From assembly GCA_018660405.1 (NCBI GenBank), contig JABJKL010000183.1, forward strand, positions 1 to 7,868: a stretch of 7,868 nt of DNA, given 5' to 3'. Positions 1 to 6,151 of this stretch are shown one piece after another. Made by a program: the position numbers and the translations under genes. Under the pieces are notes generated by a model. It worked only from the letters and a program-made list of their open reading frames with translations, searched no databases and was not told the origin of the DNA. The stretch's first letter is position 1, and each line of letters begins with the position of its first letter. Source of the DNA: Pseudomonadota bacterium (GTDB lineage: Bacteria > Pseudomonadota > Gammaproteobacteria > Arenicellales > Arenicellaceae).

Positions 1-155
1 CCGAAACCTACGATGACGCGGGCCAAGGTGGCTTTGAAATCAGAACCTTTATCGCTACTGCTGCAGCTGCTAGAGGAGCCAAAGCCAATGTGCACTTCTA
101 CGCACCGATCCCCATATTTGCAGTTGGTTGCACCTGTGCCAAATTCGAACTGTAA
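1..155 (+). CDS. 3' end of an unrecognised protein (partial, start outside window)
   Basis: The frame beginning at base 3 is open for 50 codons and stops with TAA at 153-155. The peptide is rich in Ala and Gly, with an alanine run in the middle and a C-terminal Cys-Thr-Cys followed by Ala-Lys-Phe-Glu-Leu. I do not recognise the family. The frame starting at base 1 is also open, to a TGA at 157-159, but its product is Pro/Ser/Leu-rich and looks less like a folded protein, so frame 3 is preferred. The stop lies 31 bases before the FAH-family start on the same strand, so this is probably the upstream gene of the same operon. No function is assigned. Confidence 0.55.
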   Translation, partial: ETYDDAGQGGFEIRTFIATAAAARGAKANVHFYAPIPIFAVGCTCAKFEL

Positions 156-186
156 ATGATTTAACTCAAACTGATTTTGGAAAATT

Positions 187-1173
187 ATGAAGCTGGCTAC
201 GGTCCGACAAAACGATAAAACGATGCTTGTTGCGCAGTTGGGAGAGGGTTATTTACTGCCAATACCTCCTGATATCTTTTCTGACAACTTGTCCATTAGC
301 CTGAAAACGGTTATCCAAGGCGGTGAAGCTTCTCTAAAGAAGTTGGAAGCTTTCGTAAAAATAAATGCTTATACACATAAAGATGATCTGATTCCAGAAT
401 CTGAAGTCATTTGGTTGCCGCCAGTGGTCGATCCGGGGAAAATCTGTGGTGTTGCCATGAATAACTCAGCCAGCAATGCGCGCAAGATCAGTGCGCCAAA
501 TCACCCAGCATTTTTCCTGAAACCTGCCTCTTGCTTGATAGGACATGGACAGGAAATATCACTGCGCAGCTATTACGGCAGCGTTCACCCGGAGCCAGAA
601 TTGGCAGTTGTTGTCGGCAAAATAATTCGAGACGTTGAGCCTGAGCAGGTGTCGTCGATGTTGTTTGGTTACAGCATCTTCAACGACATCACTGGCAACG
701 GCATGCGCTCGGAAGATTTATTTCGCTACTACGCCCTTTACCCGAAAAAAGACAACGCTGATGAAGTTGAAAAGGTTGAGCAGCATTTATCTTACGCAGC
801 AAGATATAAAGGTACCGATTGTTTTGGGGTGTTGGGCCCCTGGGTAGTCACGTCGGATGAAATATCTAACCCAGATGATCTCTCTGTTACTTGCACAGTG
901 GCGGGCGAGCGAGTGGCTGACGACAACACTAAGTACTATAACTACAAGGTCGCGGAGATCATCAGCTTTATCAGCAATTTTCATACACTTCATCCCGGTG
1001 ATATCGTTTCGATGGGTACCGCGTTTAAGCCGGGAGCGACAAGAAAGTCTATTCATCATGCCAACTTTCAGACCGTCGGCGGCCCTGTACGTATCGAAAT
1101 TGAACGTCTGGGTGTACAAGAAAATCCCGTGGCGGTAGAGCAAAGAGATTTGGGTCGATGGCGAATGACTTAG
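187..1173 (+). CDS. Fumarylacetoacetate hydrolase (FAH) superfamily protein
   Basis: This 328-residue, probably cytoplasmic enzyme belongs to the FAH superfamily. Its members are metal-dependent hydrolases, hydratases or decarboxylases acting on oxo-acids, often the products of aromatic ring cleavage. The N-terminal part (about 1-80) is the variable cap; the FAH fold follows. Glu136 and Glu138 in HPEPELAVVVG and Asp167 in FNDITGN sit where the family has its divalent-metal ligands. Later landmarks are LGPWVVTSDEI (216-226) and GDIVSMGTAFKPG (271-283). Two things are odd. The usual Ser-Ala-Arg-Asp after the metal Asp is replaced by Ile-Thr-Gly-Asn-Gly, and a charged segment (about 180-207) separates it from the GPW motif, making the protein longer than MhpD-type hydratases of about 270 residues. 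The ribosome site before ATG 187 is weak (GGA at 179-181). The gene lies upstream of an extradiol dioxygenase, which suits a role in processing the ring-cleavage product; the exact reaction is unknown. Confidence 0.87.
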   Translation: MKLATVRQNDKTMLVAQLGEGYLLPIPPDIFSDNLSISLKTVIQGGEASLKKLEAFVKINAYTHKDDLIPESEVIWLPPVVDPGKICGVAMNNSASNARKISAPNHPAFFLKPASCLIGHGQEISLRSYYGSVHPEPELAVVVGKIIRDVEPEQVSSMLFGYSIFNDITGNGMRSEDLFRYYALYPKKDNADEVEKVEQHLSYAARYKGTDCFGVLGPWVVTSDEISNPDDLSVTCTVAGERVADDNTKYYNYKVAEIISFISNFHTLHPGDIVSMGTAFKPGATRKSIHHANFQTVGGPVRIEIERLGVQENPVAVEQRDLGRWRMT

Positions 1174-1640
1174 AAAGACTAAATCGAATGGAAACTCTGC
1201 ATCAGTTGGAGACTCTGAATGCAGAATTCTGTTATTTCCTCGACCACAATATGCTCGATCGCTTGCTAAATTTGTTCAGCGACGATGCTTATTACTCACA
1301 TGGTCCGCGGGTGTCACTGGGCAAGCAGCAGATTCGTGATGTGTTTGAGAACCGCAGTGCAGATGGTGATCGAACCGCTAGGCATGTGCAGTCTGGGTTG
1401 CGCATTGAGCTAACTGGTGATCAAGCGGCGAAAGGAGAAAGCGTCTGCATAACTTTTGCGGCGGATGGATCTGCACCTATTCAATCAACTGAAGTCCATT
1501 TAGTCGCCGACTTTTCCGATGAGTATTCTCTGGGGGAAGATGGGGAATGGCGAATCGCCAGACGCGAAATTACGCGAGTATTTATTTCCCCAGGTAATAC
1601 TGGGCCTGTGTCCTATTCAGGTGGCTCTCTAGATAGCTAA
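1158..1640 (+). CDS. SnoaL-like / NTF2-fold family protein
   Basis: This 160-residue protein resembles the SnoaL_4 group of NTF2-like cone-shaped alpha+beta proteins. Family hallmarks are the early helix ending FCYFLDHNMLDRLLNLFSDD (about 25-44), an acidic-aromatic stretch, a Gly then QQIRDVFENR (about 60-69), TARHVQSGLRI (about 75-85), and a C-terminal strand with GEWRIARREITRVFI. Such proteins act as isomerases, cyclases, dehydratases or ligand-binding partners, and the fold is shared with small subunits of ring-hydroxylating dioxygenases. No catalytic residue can be assigned with confidence. The chosen ATG overlaps the FAH gene by 16 bases, which implies translational coupling. An alternative ATG at 1188 would remove ten residues and end the overlap; neither has a strong ribosome site. 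Its place between FAH and ring-cleavage genes suggests a step or accessory role in the same pathway. Confidence 0.8.
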   Translation: MANDLERLNRMETLHQLETLNAEFCYFLDHNMLDRLLNLFSDDAYYSHGPRVSLGKQQIRDVFENRSADGDRTARHVQSGLRIELTGDQAAKGESVCITFAADGSAPIQSTEVHLVADFSDEYSLGEDGEWRIARREITRVFISPGNTGPVSYSGGSLDS

Positions 1641-1685
1641 GAGCGCAGCTGATGATATTCGACTTTTTGAAATGAGGAAATATGC

Positions 1686-2642
1686 ATGTCTTCTGCCTTA
1701 GTTTGTGCCTCTCATAGCCCGTTACTGTATTGTTTTGATAAAGCTCCCGAAGATTGGGAAGCGATTCAGCGGGGCTTTAAAGAGGCAAGGTCTTTTGTCG
1801 AAGAATTTGACCCAGAGCTGGTATTTGTTTTTGGTTCGGATCATTTTAACGGCTTTTTTCTAAACCTAATGCCTTCGTTTTGTGTAGGCTTTTCTGCTGA
1901 AGCGACAGCTGATATTGGCGGTTTTTCAGGAGCACTAGACGTACCTGCTGATATTGCATTCTCAGCGGTTGAGCATCTTCAGTCAGAGGGCGTTGACCCT
2001 GCGGTGTCTTACCAAATGACGGTAGACCACGCGTTTTCGCAAACGATTGAACTTATGATGGGTAGTTTGAATGCAGTGCCAACAATACCAATCTTTATCA
2101 ATTGCATTACAAAGCCATTTGTACCCTTTAAGCGCACACGTTTACTTGGTGAGTCTTTGGGTCGGTTTGCCAAAGGTTTAAACAAGCGTGTGCTCTTTTT
2201 GGCCTCAGGGGGGATGTCTCATCATCCACGTAGGTACTACCCAGTGTTTGGCGAGGCGGAAGAGTCGGTCACAGCTTTGCAGCTCTCTGGTGGACGATTA
2301 AAGCAGTCGATGTCGTCACAACAATGCTTAGACCGCTTGGAGACCATGCACGAAGAAGGTGCCAAGATGATTACGCGTGGTGAGCGCACTGCTGCGGATA
2401 TGCGGTTGAGCAAAGAAAGTGACGATAGGTTTTTAGACGTGCTTTTGGGCGGACGAATCAAAGAATTCGATAGTTGGAACCAGGATGAGCTAGTCGAGCA
2501 AGGAGGCATTGGTTCAATGGAGCTTCAGGCCTGGATTGCCGCCACCGCAGCACACAAAGAGTTTGGGGGAAGTAACCCAAGCTTAGATCTGTATTCCGTT
2601 GCGCCTGAGATTGGTATTGCATGCGGGATTGTTCATTCATAG
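1686..2642 (+). CDS. MhpB-type class III extradiol ring-cleavage dioxygenase (LigB superfamily)
   Basis: This 318-residue protein closely resembles E. coli MhpB (314 residues, recalled), the 2,3-dihydroxyphenylpropionate 1,2-dioxygenase that opens catechol rings next to the diol using Fe(II) and O2. Motifs line up along the whole length: ASHSPL with His10, GSDHFNGFF with His53, TVDHAFSQT with His115, NKRVLFLASGGMSHH with His179, and SMELQAWIAATAA near residue 280. In the LigB superfamily His10 and His53 would bind iron, with Glu279 as a likely third ligand. His115 and His179 match the acid-base pair of MhpB. The enzyme therefore looks active. The region about 185-250 differs most from MhpB, so the natural substrate may not be a phenylpropionate and mhpB is not assigned as a symbol. 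ATG 1686 has a GAGG ribosome site at 1674-1677. It follows the SnoaL-like gene by 45 bases, so co-transcription is likely. Confidence 0.92.
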   Translation: MSSALVCASHSPLLYCFDKAPEDWEAIQRGFKEARSFVEEFDPELVFVFGSDHFNGFFLNLMPSFCVGFSAEATADIGGFSGALDVPADIAFSAVEHLQSEGVDPAVSYQMTVDHAFSQTIELMMGSLNAVPTIPIFINCITKPFVPFKRTRLLGESLGRFAKGLNKRVLFLASGGMSHHPRRYYPVFGEAEESVTALQLSGGRLKQSMSSQQCLDRLETMHEEGAKMITRGERTAADMRLSKESDDRFLDVLLGGRIKEFDSWNQDELVEQGGIGSMELQAWIAATAAHKEFGGSNPSLDLYSVAPEIGIACGIVHS

Positions 2643-2661
2643 TCGCCCACGTTCAGAATAG

Positions 2662-2673
2662 ACTGACGTCAGT
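2662..2673. promoter_or_regulatory. Perfect 12-base palindrome, possible operator
   Basis: ACTGACGTCAGT reads the same on both strands. It lies 19 bases after the dioxygenase stop codon. A possible weak sigma70-like promoter follows (TTGATT at 2680-2685, 17-base spacer, TTAAAA at 2703-2708). A dimeric repressor or activator could bind such a site, but no regulator gene is present in the window and the match could be chance. Confidence 0.25.
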
Positions 2674-2761
2674 TGCAACTTGATTACCGGTGTTAGTTTT
2701 ACTTAAAAGTTGTTTTTATGTTGTGTGCTATGCCTCTTTCGTCTTGCCATTTTCCATCTCC

Positions 2762-2780
2762 AGACACATTTATTGTGTCT
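2762..2780. repeat. Inverted repeat / hairpin, 7-base-pair stem
   Basis: AGACACA (2762-2768) and TGTGTCT (2774-2780) pair perfectly around a TTTAT loop. No T-tract follows on either strand, so it is not a typical intrinsic terminator. It could be an mRNA-stabilising hairpin, a protein-binding site, or chance. Confidence 0.35.
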
Positions 2781-2938
2781 TGATGAAGTGGTCCGTTAAA
2801 CTGGGGTCAGACCAACAAGCAGACATTCGGTCAGTGAAACATCTACTTTATATGCTGTTATGCTCTGATGTGCTTTGATTTCGAAAAATAGGGTGTCTAT
2901 GCTCCATTACCACTTAGGCAATAGAGAGGGGATTAGCT

Positions 2939-4009
2939 ATGGGTAAAGAAATACTGAAGGTTCTTTTCGTGCTTGTACCGATACTCCTGCAAACTCAGGT
3001 TGCGCACGGGCATCATTCATTTGCGACTCATTACGACACATCCAATATCGTCGAGGTCAGCGGCGTTCTTTCGAGCGTTAAGATGCGCAGCCCGCACTCA
3101 TTTTTTGATGTTGAGGTAATCACCAACGATGGCAAAAAGGAAATCTGGGAAGTCGAAGCCCATGCAGCGCCCATTCTCCGCCGCCTCGGAATTTCCCAGG
3201 ACACTTTGGAAGTCGGGGACTTGGTCAGCTTTCGAGGACCCCGCAGTCGGCGCCCTGAAAAATTGCTGCTATTTGGCGCCGAAATCAACACGTCGAGCGG
3301 CGAACTATTCGAGACGCTCAACTCCATCCGCAGGGCTCCGGACTACGCAATATCCGATACGCGTGAGGGTATTACGGGTATAGATAGGCTAACCGGAAAA
3401 TGGATGACATTCATCAGCGGCCAGAAAGTGTCTGAGTCGCCGCTGCCACTCAACCAAGCTGGCCTGCAAGCACGCGAAAATTTCAATGCACTCGTTAACT
3501 CATCCTCGGAGTGCATTCCATCCAATCTACCCTCACTTTTGATGATCCCGTACGTTTATGAAATATCCCGTGATGGAAACAATATAGATATTTTTCACGA
3601 GTACGCGAAGGTCCGTCGGCCTCTAACACTGGGTTCCAGCGTGCCCAATGTTACCGACCTGGAGTACGGCAAGCGTATCGGCCGATACGAAGATGAAGCG
3701 CTGATTATCGAATCAGATGGCTTTCCCGCAATGTCCGCCGGGCTTGCATCGGGCTGGGAACCCAATGGCAATGGTGCTGATATACCGTCCAGCACACAAA
3801 AGACACTGGTTGAACGATACACCGTCAATAATGACGGATCTATTTTGACTGTTGATTACACAGTAAACGATCCTGCCTACCTACTCGAACCCTATACGGC
3901 AAAAATTATCTGGTACCGCATGCCGTTTGACTCACCGATTTATGATTTCACTTGTGATACAGAGATTGCATCGCGATCGACCCAAAATGCGGCAGTGCTA
4001 AAAAAGTAA
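2939..4009 (+). CDS. Secreted DUF6152 family protein, paralogue 1
   Basis: This 356-residue exported protein is of unknown function. Residues 1-24 form a Sec signal peptide: Lys3 and Lys7, a hydrophobic core about 8-17, and a likely cut after Ala-His-Gly24. The mature chain would start His25-His26-Ser27. The N-terminal DUF6152-like beta domain (about 25-115) has the hallmarks HHSFATHYD, VSGVLSSVKMRSPH (Pro52-His53), IWEVEAH (Trp70, Glu73, His75) and LEVGDLVSF. After a linker, LTGKW (151-155) opens a second beta-rich domain that typically accompanies it. That domain contains ECIPS, an RIGRYEDEALIIESDGF strand (246-262, the family's GRWEGDTLVV-like motif), SSTQKTLVERY, NDPAYLLEP and a terminal Cys. 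The two cysteines outside the signal peptide, Cys192 and Cys339, could form a disulfide in the periplasm. GAGGGG at 2926-2931 supports the start. The gene has two relatives downstream on the same strand. Confidence 0.85.
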   Translation: MGKEILKVLFVLVPILLQTQVAHGHHSFATHYDTSNIVEVSGVLSSVKMRSPHSFFDVEVITNDGKKEIWEVEAHAAPILRRLGISQDTLEVGDLVSFRGPRSRRPEKLLLFGAEINTSSGELFETLNSIRRAPDYAISDTREGITGIDRLTGKWMTFISGQKVSESPLPLNQAGLQARENFNALVNSSSECIPSNLPSLLMIPYVYEISRDGNNIDIFHEYAKVRRPLTLGSSVPNVTDLEYGKRIGRYEDEALIIESDGFPAMSAGLASGWEPNGNGADIPSSTQKTLVERYTVNNDGSILTVDYTVNDPAYLLEPYTAKIIWYRMPFDSPIYDFTCDTEIASRSTQNAAVLKK

Positions 4010-4268
4010 GGAAAATCAGTCACGACAGCAGAGAAATTTATCTCTTTATAAGTAAGGCTGGAATATTAGTACCTGAATTAACCCTATGGTTGAAATCGCA
4101 GTTATAACGGTCATTGAGCACTGCCCACCTATTGCGGCAAGGGGGTCTACAATTTAGTAGATTGGTCGTCTCTGTTATAAAACAAAGTGTGTTATTTTGG
4201 TTATATTTTAACTGTTTGTGATGTTGTGGCCTGTTACGCATATGTTGTATTAACTCTGGAGGTTCGCT
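4010..4268. other. Intergenic region between DUF6152 paralogues 1 and 2
   Basis: These 259 bases are AT-rich toward the downstream gene, notably 4171-4210. A small hairpin is possible (TCTAC at 4146-4150 with GTAGA at 4157-4161). No good terminator with a T-tract and no convincing reading frame was seen. The size suggests that paralogue 2 has its own promoter, though no clear -35/-10 pair could be chosen. Confidence 0.4.
4258..4262 (+). promoter_or_regulatory. Strong ribosome binding site deciding a GTG start
   Basis: GGAGG lies six bases before GTG 4269. Starting there gives a complete signal peptide, so the GTG is accepted as the start of DUF6152 paralogue 2. Confidence 0.7.
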
Positions 4269-5336
4269 GTGAAGGAAACAATTGAATCGATAATTGTTGC
4301 TGTTTTTTTAGCTGTTGGAGCTGTGCTTGTTCAGCCAGTATGGGCACACCATTCAAGGGCTAATTTCCAACTTGATAACCGTGTTGAAATGAGCGGAACC
4401 GTGACCAGATTTCGATGGGGTAATCCCCACATCTATTTTGATATGAAGCTAGAGAATGGCGACAGTTGGTTAATTGAAGGTCATAGCGTACCCGGGGCTC
4501 GGGGCTTGGGGTGGTCGAAGGGTACGATTGAAGTTGGCGATCACGTAAAGATCGGTGCTTTTCAAGAAAATAATCAAGACAAAAAATTCGCCTTGATCGA
4601 TTGGGTTGTAACCGATGACGGGGTCGCTCTCAGGGCTTTTCCGGGTTCTATTGTGCCTGAGGAGTATGCGGCATCTGGTCAAACTTCCGGCAGGGGTGCA
4701 GGGCAGGAAGAATTAGAGCCATCAAATAATTTTACTGGCACTTGGGGTAACGATTTGCGTGGGCGAAACCTACTTAACGGCAGTGCTTTTGATGCGCCGA
4801 GCGGACTTCCTTTGACTGAATTGGGTGCCCAACAGCAGGCGGCATACAAAGACGAGAACAACCCAAATTTTGCCTGTATCCCATCTGGGTTTCCTAAAAT
4901 ACTGAATGGCCCTTACGGATTTCGATTTGATCAATATGCGGATCGTATTGAAATGTTAAGGGAACACCAAGATGTGCGTTGGACTATTTGGCTAAATGGA
5001 GCAGACGTGCCTGATGATTTTAAGCCGAGTCGAGTAGGTTTTTCATCCGGCAGCATGGAGGGCAATAATATTTTGGAATTTACTACTACTGGTTTTACAC
5101 ACGAGCCATGGGGCGGGTTTCGTGGTATCGATTCCAGCGATCAAAAAGAAGTTACGGCCAAGTTTGAATTACAACCGGACGGCCTGTCGATAAACTACAC
5201 CTATACATTTACCGATCCGGTTTATTTCACTGAGCCACGAACGGTTAACGGCAGAATGCGTAAGCAGGCAGACCGTGAGTTTACCGAGCCACCTTGCGAC
5301 CCAGAAATAAGTTCCATGCATATTGATGCCGGTTAA
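4269..5336 (+). CDS. Secreted DUF6152 family protein, paralogue 2
   Basis: This 355-residue exported protein is the second DUF6152 copy and starts with GTG. The signal peptide has a hydrophobic core about 8-23 and a cut predicted after Val-Trp-Ala26, leaving mature His27-His28-Ser29. The N-terminal domain has MSGTVTRFRWGNPHIYFDM (Pro53-His54), WLIEGH (Trp67, Glu70, His72), GLGWSKGTIEVGDHVKI and an IDW strand near 110. A Gly/Glu-rich linker (about 125-152) leads to FTGTWGN (155-161) and the second domain. This has FACIPSGFPKI (Cys203), a GSMEGNNILEF strand, FRGIDSSDQKEV, FTDPVYFTEP and a final Cys343. Only two cysteines are present, at the same relative places as in the other copies. It is more like paralogue 3 than paralogue 1 in the GxDSSDQK and DPVxxTEP motifs. 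Function is unknown; the role is likely periplasmic. The stop at 5334-5336 faces a minus-strand gene remnant. Confidence 0.86.
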   Translation: MKETIESIIVAVFLAVGAVLVQPVWAHHSRANFQLDNRVEMSGTVTRFRWGNPHIYFDMKLENGDSWLIEGHSVPGARGLGWSKGTIEVGDHVKIGAFQENNQDKKFALIDWVVTDDGVALRAFPGSIVPEEYAASGQTSGRGAGQEELEPSNNFTGTWGNDLRGRNLLNGSAFDAPSGLPLTELGAQQQAAYKDENNPNFACIPSGFPKILNGPYGFRFDQYADRIEMLREHQDVRWTIWLNGADVPDDFKPSRVGFSSGSMEGNNILEFTTTGFTHEPWGGFRGIDSSDQKEVTAKFELQPDGLSINYTYTFTDPVYFTEPRTVNGRMRKQADREFTEPPCDPEISSMHIDAG

Positions 5337-5381
5337 AACGTGTTTTTCTACAATGCTTTCATTGGCTGCCTAGTTGTTTAT

Positions 5382-5567
5382 CTATTCACCTCCACCGAGG
5401 CTCTGAAACTGTTGTAGCAGTACCCCCTCCTCGGCTGTTAGTGGTTCACCGCTACTGCGTTTGGCCATAGTCGCTTGCATCTGCATCTTATCGACACTCT
5501 CCGGTGGCTGCGCGATCGCGCCGAAACTCTTTTAGTAGTGCTCCTTCTTCGGCTGTGACAGCCAACG
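5382..5567 (-). pseudogene. C-terminal remnant of a minus-strand gene with a duplicated peptide motif, frameshifted and cut by an IS
   Basis: Reading the minus strand, two 36-base segments (5523-5558 and 5405-5440) are about 78% identical by my count. They encode TAEEGALLKEF and TAEEGVLLQQF. Four of the seven codon differences inside the motif are silent, which is a coding signature. Between them the peptide would read GAIAQPPESVDKMQ and so on, but it is joined to the first copy only by skipping one base near 5522-5526, so the gene is frameshifted. The second copy continues through SLGGGE to TAG at 5382-5384. An ATG at 5484-5486 would give an intact 34-residue product, but this is probably an internal Met. 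Upstream coding is lost where the IS left end begins, near 5568. I cannot name the parent protein. The repeated acidic-leucine helix at a C-terminus suggests a protein tail rather than an enzyme core. The stop codon lies 45 bases from that of the convergent DUF6152 gene. Confidence 0.5.
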
Positions 5568-5917
5568 TGGTCAGACTCCATTGAACAACGAAATGTCCGC
5601 TTTGAGTATTGGAATGCCCCTATTTTGGCGGACACTCATATACTTTAAATTAAAGCTTATGAGGAAGACCAATGAAACGACAACGATTTGCTGAAGAATT
5701 CAAGCAAGAAGCGTTTAAACAACTAGTGGAACGAGGCTATTCAGCCTCTGATGTCTCCAAACGCCTGGGTGTATCAGTGCAGAGTTTGTACAAATGGGTG
5801 AAGGATTATTCACCCAATCCCGTTCAACGTTATGAAGCCGAATTGAAGGAGGTTCGCCGAGAGAATTTGAGGCTCAAAGCAGAACTTCAACGAGCCAGGG
5901 AGGAGTGGGCAATCCTA
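5568..5917 (+). mobile_element. Left-end remnant of an IS3-family insertion sequence
   Basis: The remnant contains an IS3-type orfA but no orfB. Minus-strand coding similarity ends near 5567 and a TGGTCAGACTCC string begins at 5568. This fits an IS3-family terminus, which usually begins TG, and lies about 100 bases before orfA, a normal distance. The right boundary is placed near 5917, where orfA stops resembling its family. No right inverted repeat or target-site duplication was found, so the exact ends are inferred. The remnant is probably immobile. Confidence 0.6.
5594..5634. repeat. Subterminal inverted repeat inside the IS remnant
   Basis: TGTCCGC (5594-5600) and GCGGACA (5628-5634) form a 7-base inverted repeat with a 27-base spacer. 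It lies between the inferred left end and orfA. It could be a transposase-binding or regulatory structure, or the true IS tip may lie within it. Confidence 0.4.
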
Positions 5918-5950
5918 TTCGGAAGCTTTGGATCAGTTGCATCGATCTAG
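5672..5950 (+). pseudogene. Truncated IS3-family transposase OrfA
   Basis: Residues 1-50 match the IS3-family OrfA helix-turn-helix region: KRQRFAEEFKQEA, then VERGYSASDVSKRLGVS and SLYKWVKDY, which binds the IS ends. Residues 54-80 form the usual charged, leucine-containing coiled coil (ENLRLKAELQRAREEW), used for oligomerisation. Family members normally continue with EERDILKKA and an A-rich frameshift signal into OrfB, which carries the DDE catalytic domain. Here the sequence departs after Ile81-Leu82 into an unrelated ten-residue tail and stops at 5948-5950. No orfB, slippery run or DDE motif follows. The start is supported by GAGGA at 5661-5665. The product could still bind IS ends but cannot transpose the element. 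Confidence 0.8.
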
Positions 5951-6151
5951 TATTTAACTTAACATGTTAACAATAGGCAGGCAATATTGATATGATGCAA
6001 CCGCCGCCGCTGCGATTTACAGCGTTACTCCGGAAGTTGCCTTTAATGCCTGATGATCGAATTGTAAATTAGGGCAACTAGAAATGGAGAGTTATTTGCA
6101 AGTATTGAATTGTCATCCATTGCTTAAAACTTTAAGCGTCTAAGCCAGAAA
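5951..6151. other. Non-coding stretch downstream of the IS remnant
   Basis: These 201 bases have no supported gene on either strand. They hold the 12-base palindrome at 5959-5970, a GC-rich CCGCCGCCGC run at 6001-6010, and a distant inverted repeat (AGTTGCC 6035-6041 with GGCAACT 6073-6079). The stretch probably includes the deletion scar of the IS and the promoter of the CMD-like gene. Confidence 0.4.
5959..5970. promoter_or_regulatory. Perfect 12-base palindrome, possible operator
   Basis: TTAACATGTTAA is perfectly symmetric and is preceded by another TTAAC (5954-5958), giving a TTAAC-TTAAC-TGTTAA arrangement. It lies about 180 bases before the CMD-like gene and just after the truncated orfA. 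It could be a regulator site for the downstream gene; AT-rich chance is also possible. Confidence 0.25.

Larger units (their letters stand above)
2643..2938. other. Intergenic region with palindrome and hairpin, no convincing gene
   Basis: These 296 bases separate the ring-cleavage block from the first DUF6152 gene. They contain a perfect 12-base palindrome and a 7-base-pair hairpin, listed separately, and a GGGGTCAGACC string near 2805 of the kind often seen scattered in bacterial intergenic DNA. A GTG-started frame of 62 codons (2690-2878) exists, but it is rich in Cys, Leu and Val without recognisable features or a good ribosome site, so it is not called. Just before ATG 2939 a GAGGGG ribosome site lies at 2926-2931. 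The length and features suit the promoter region of a new transcription unit. Confidence 0.5.

Noticed and set aside
787..1143. 118-codon minus-strand frame opposite the FAH-family gene
   Set aside because: It lies fully inside a gene with clear family motifs on the plus strand; its product is Arg/Ile/Cys-rich and unlike any known family.
2803..2813. GGGGTCAGACC string compared with the inferred IS tip TGGTCAGACTCC at 5568
   Set aside because: Only about eight bases are shared and neither flank agrees, so a second IS end or solo repeat is not supported.
2690..2878. 62-codon GTG-started frame in the gap before the first DUF6152 gene
   Set aside because: No good ribosome site, odd Cys/Leu/Val-rich composition, no recognisable motif, and the hairpin at 2762-2780 lies inside it.
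4038..4241. 67-codon minus-strand frame between DUF6152 genes 1 and 2
   Set aside because: Asn/Arg/Cys-rich product with no ribosome site or family resemblance, in an AT-rich likely promoter region.
5438..5635. 65-codon minus-strand frame across the IS left end
   Set aside because: Arg/Ser-rich product typical of a shadow frame. The neighbouring frames carry the conserved duplicated motif, so this one is not the coding frame.
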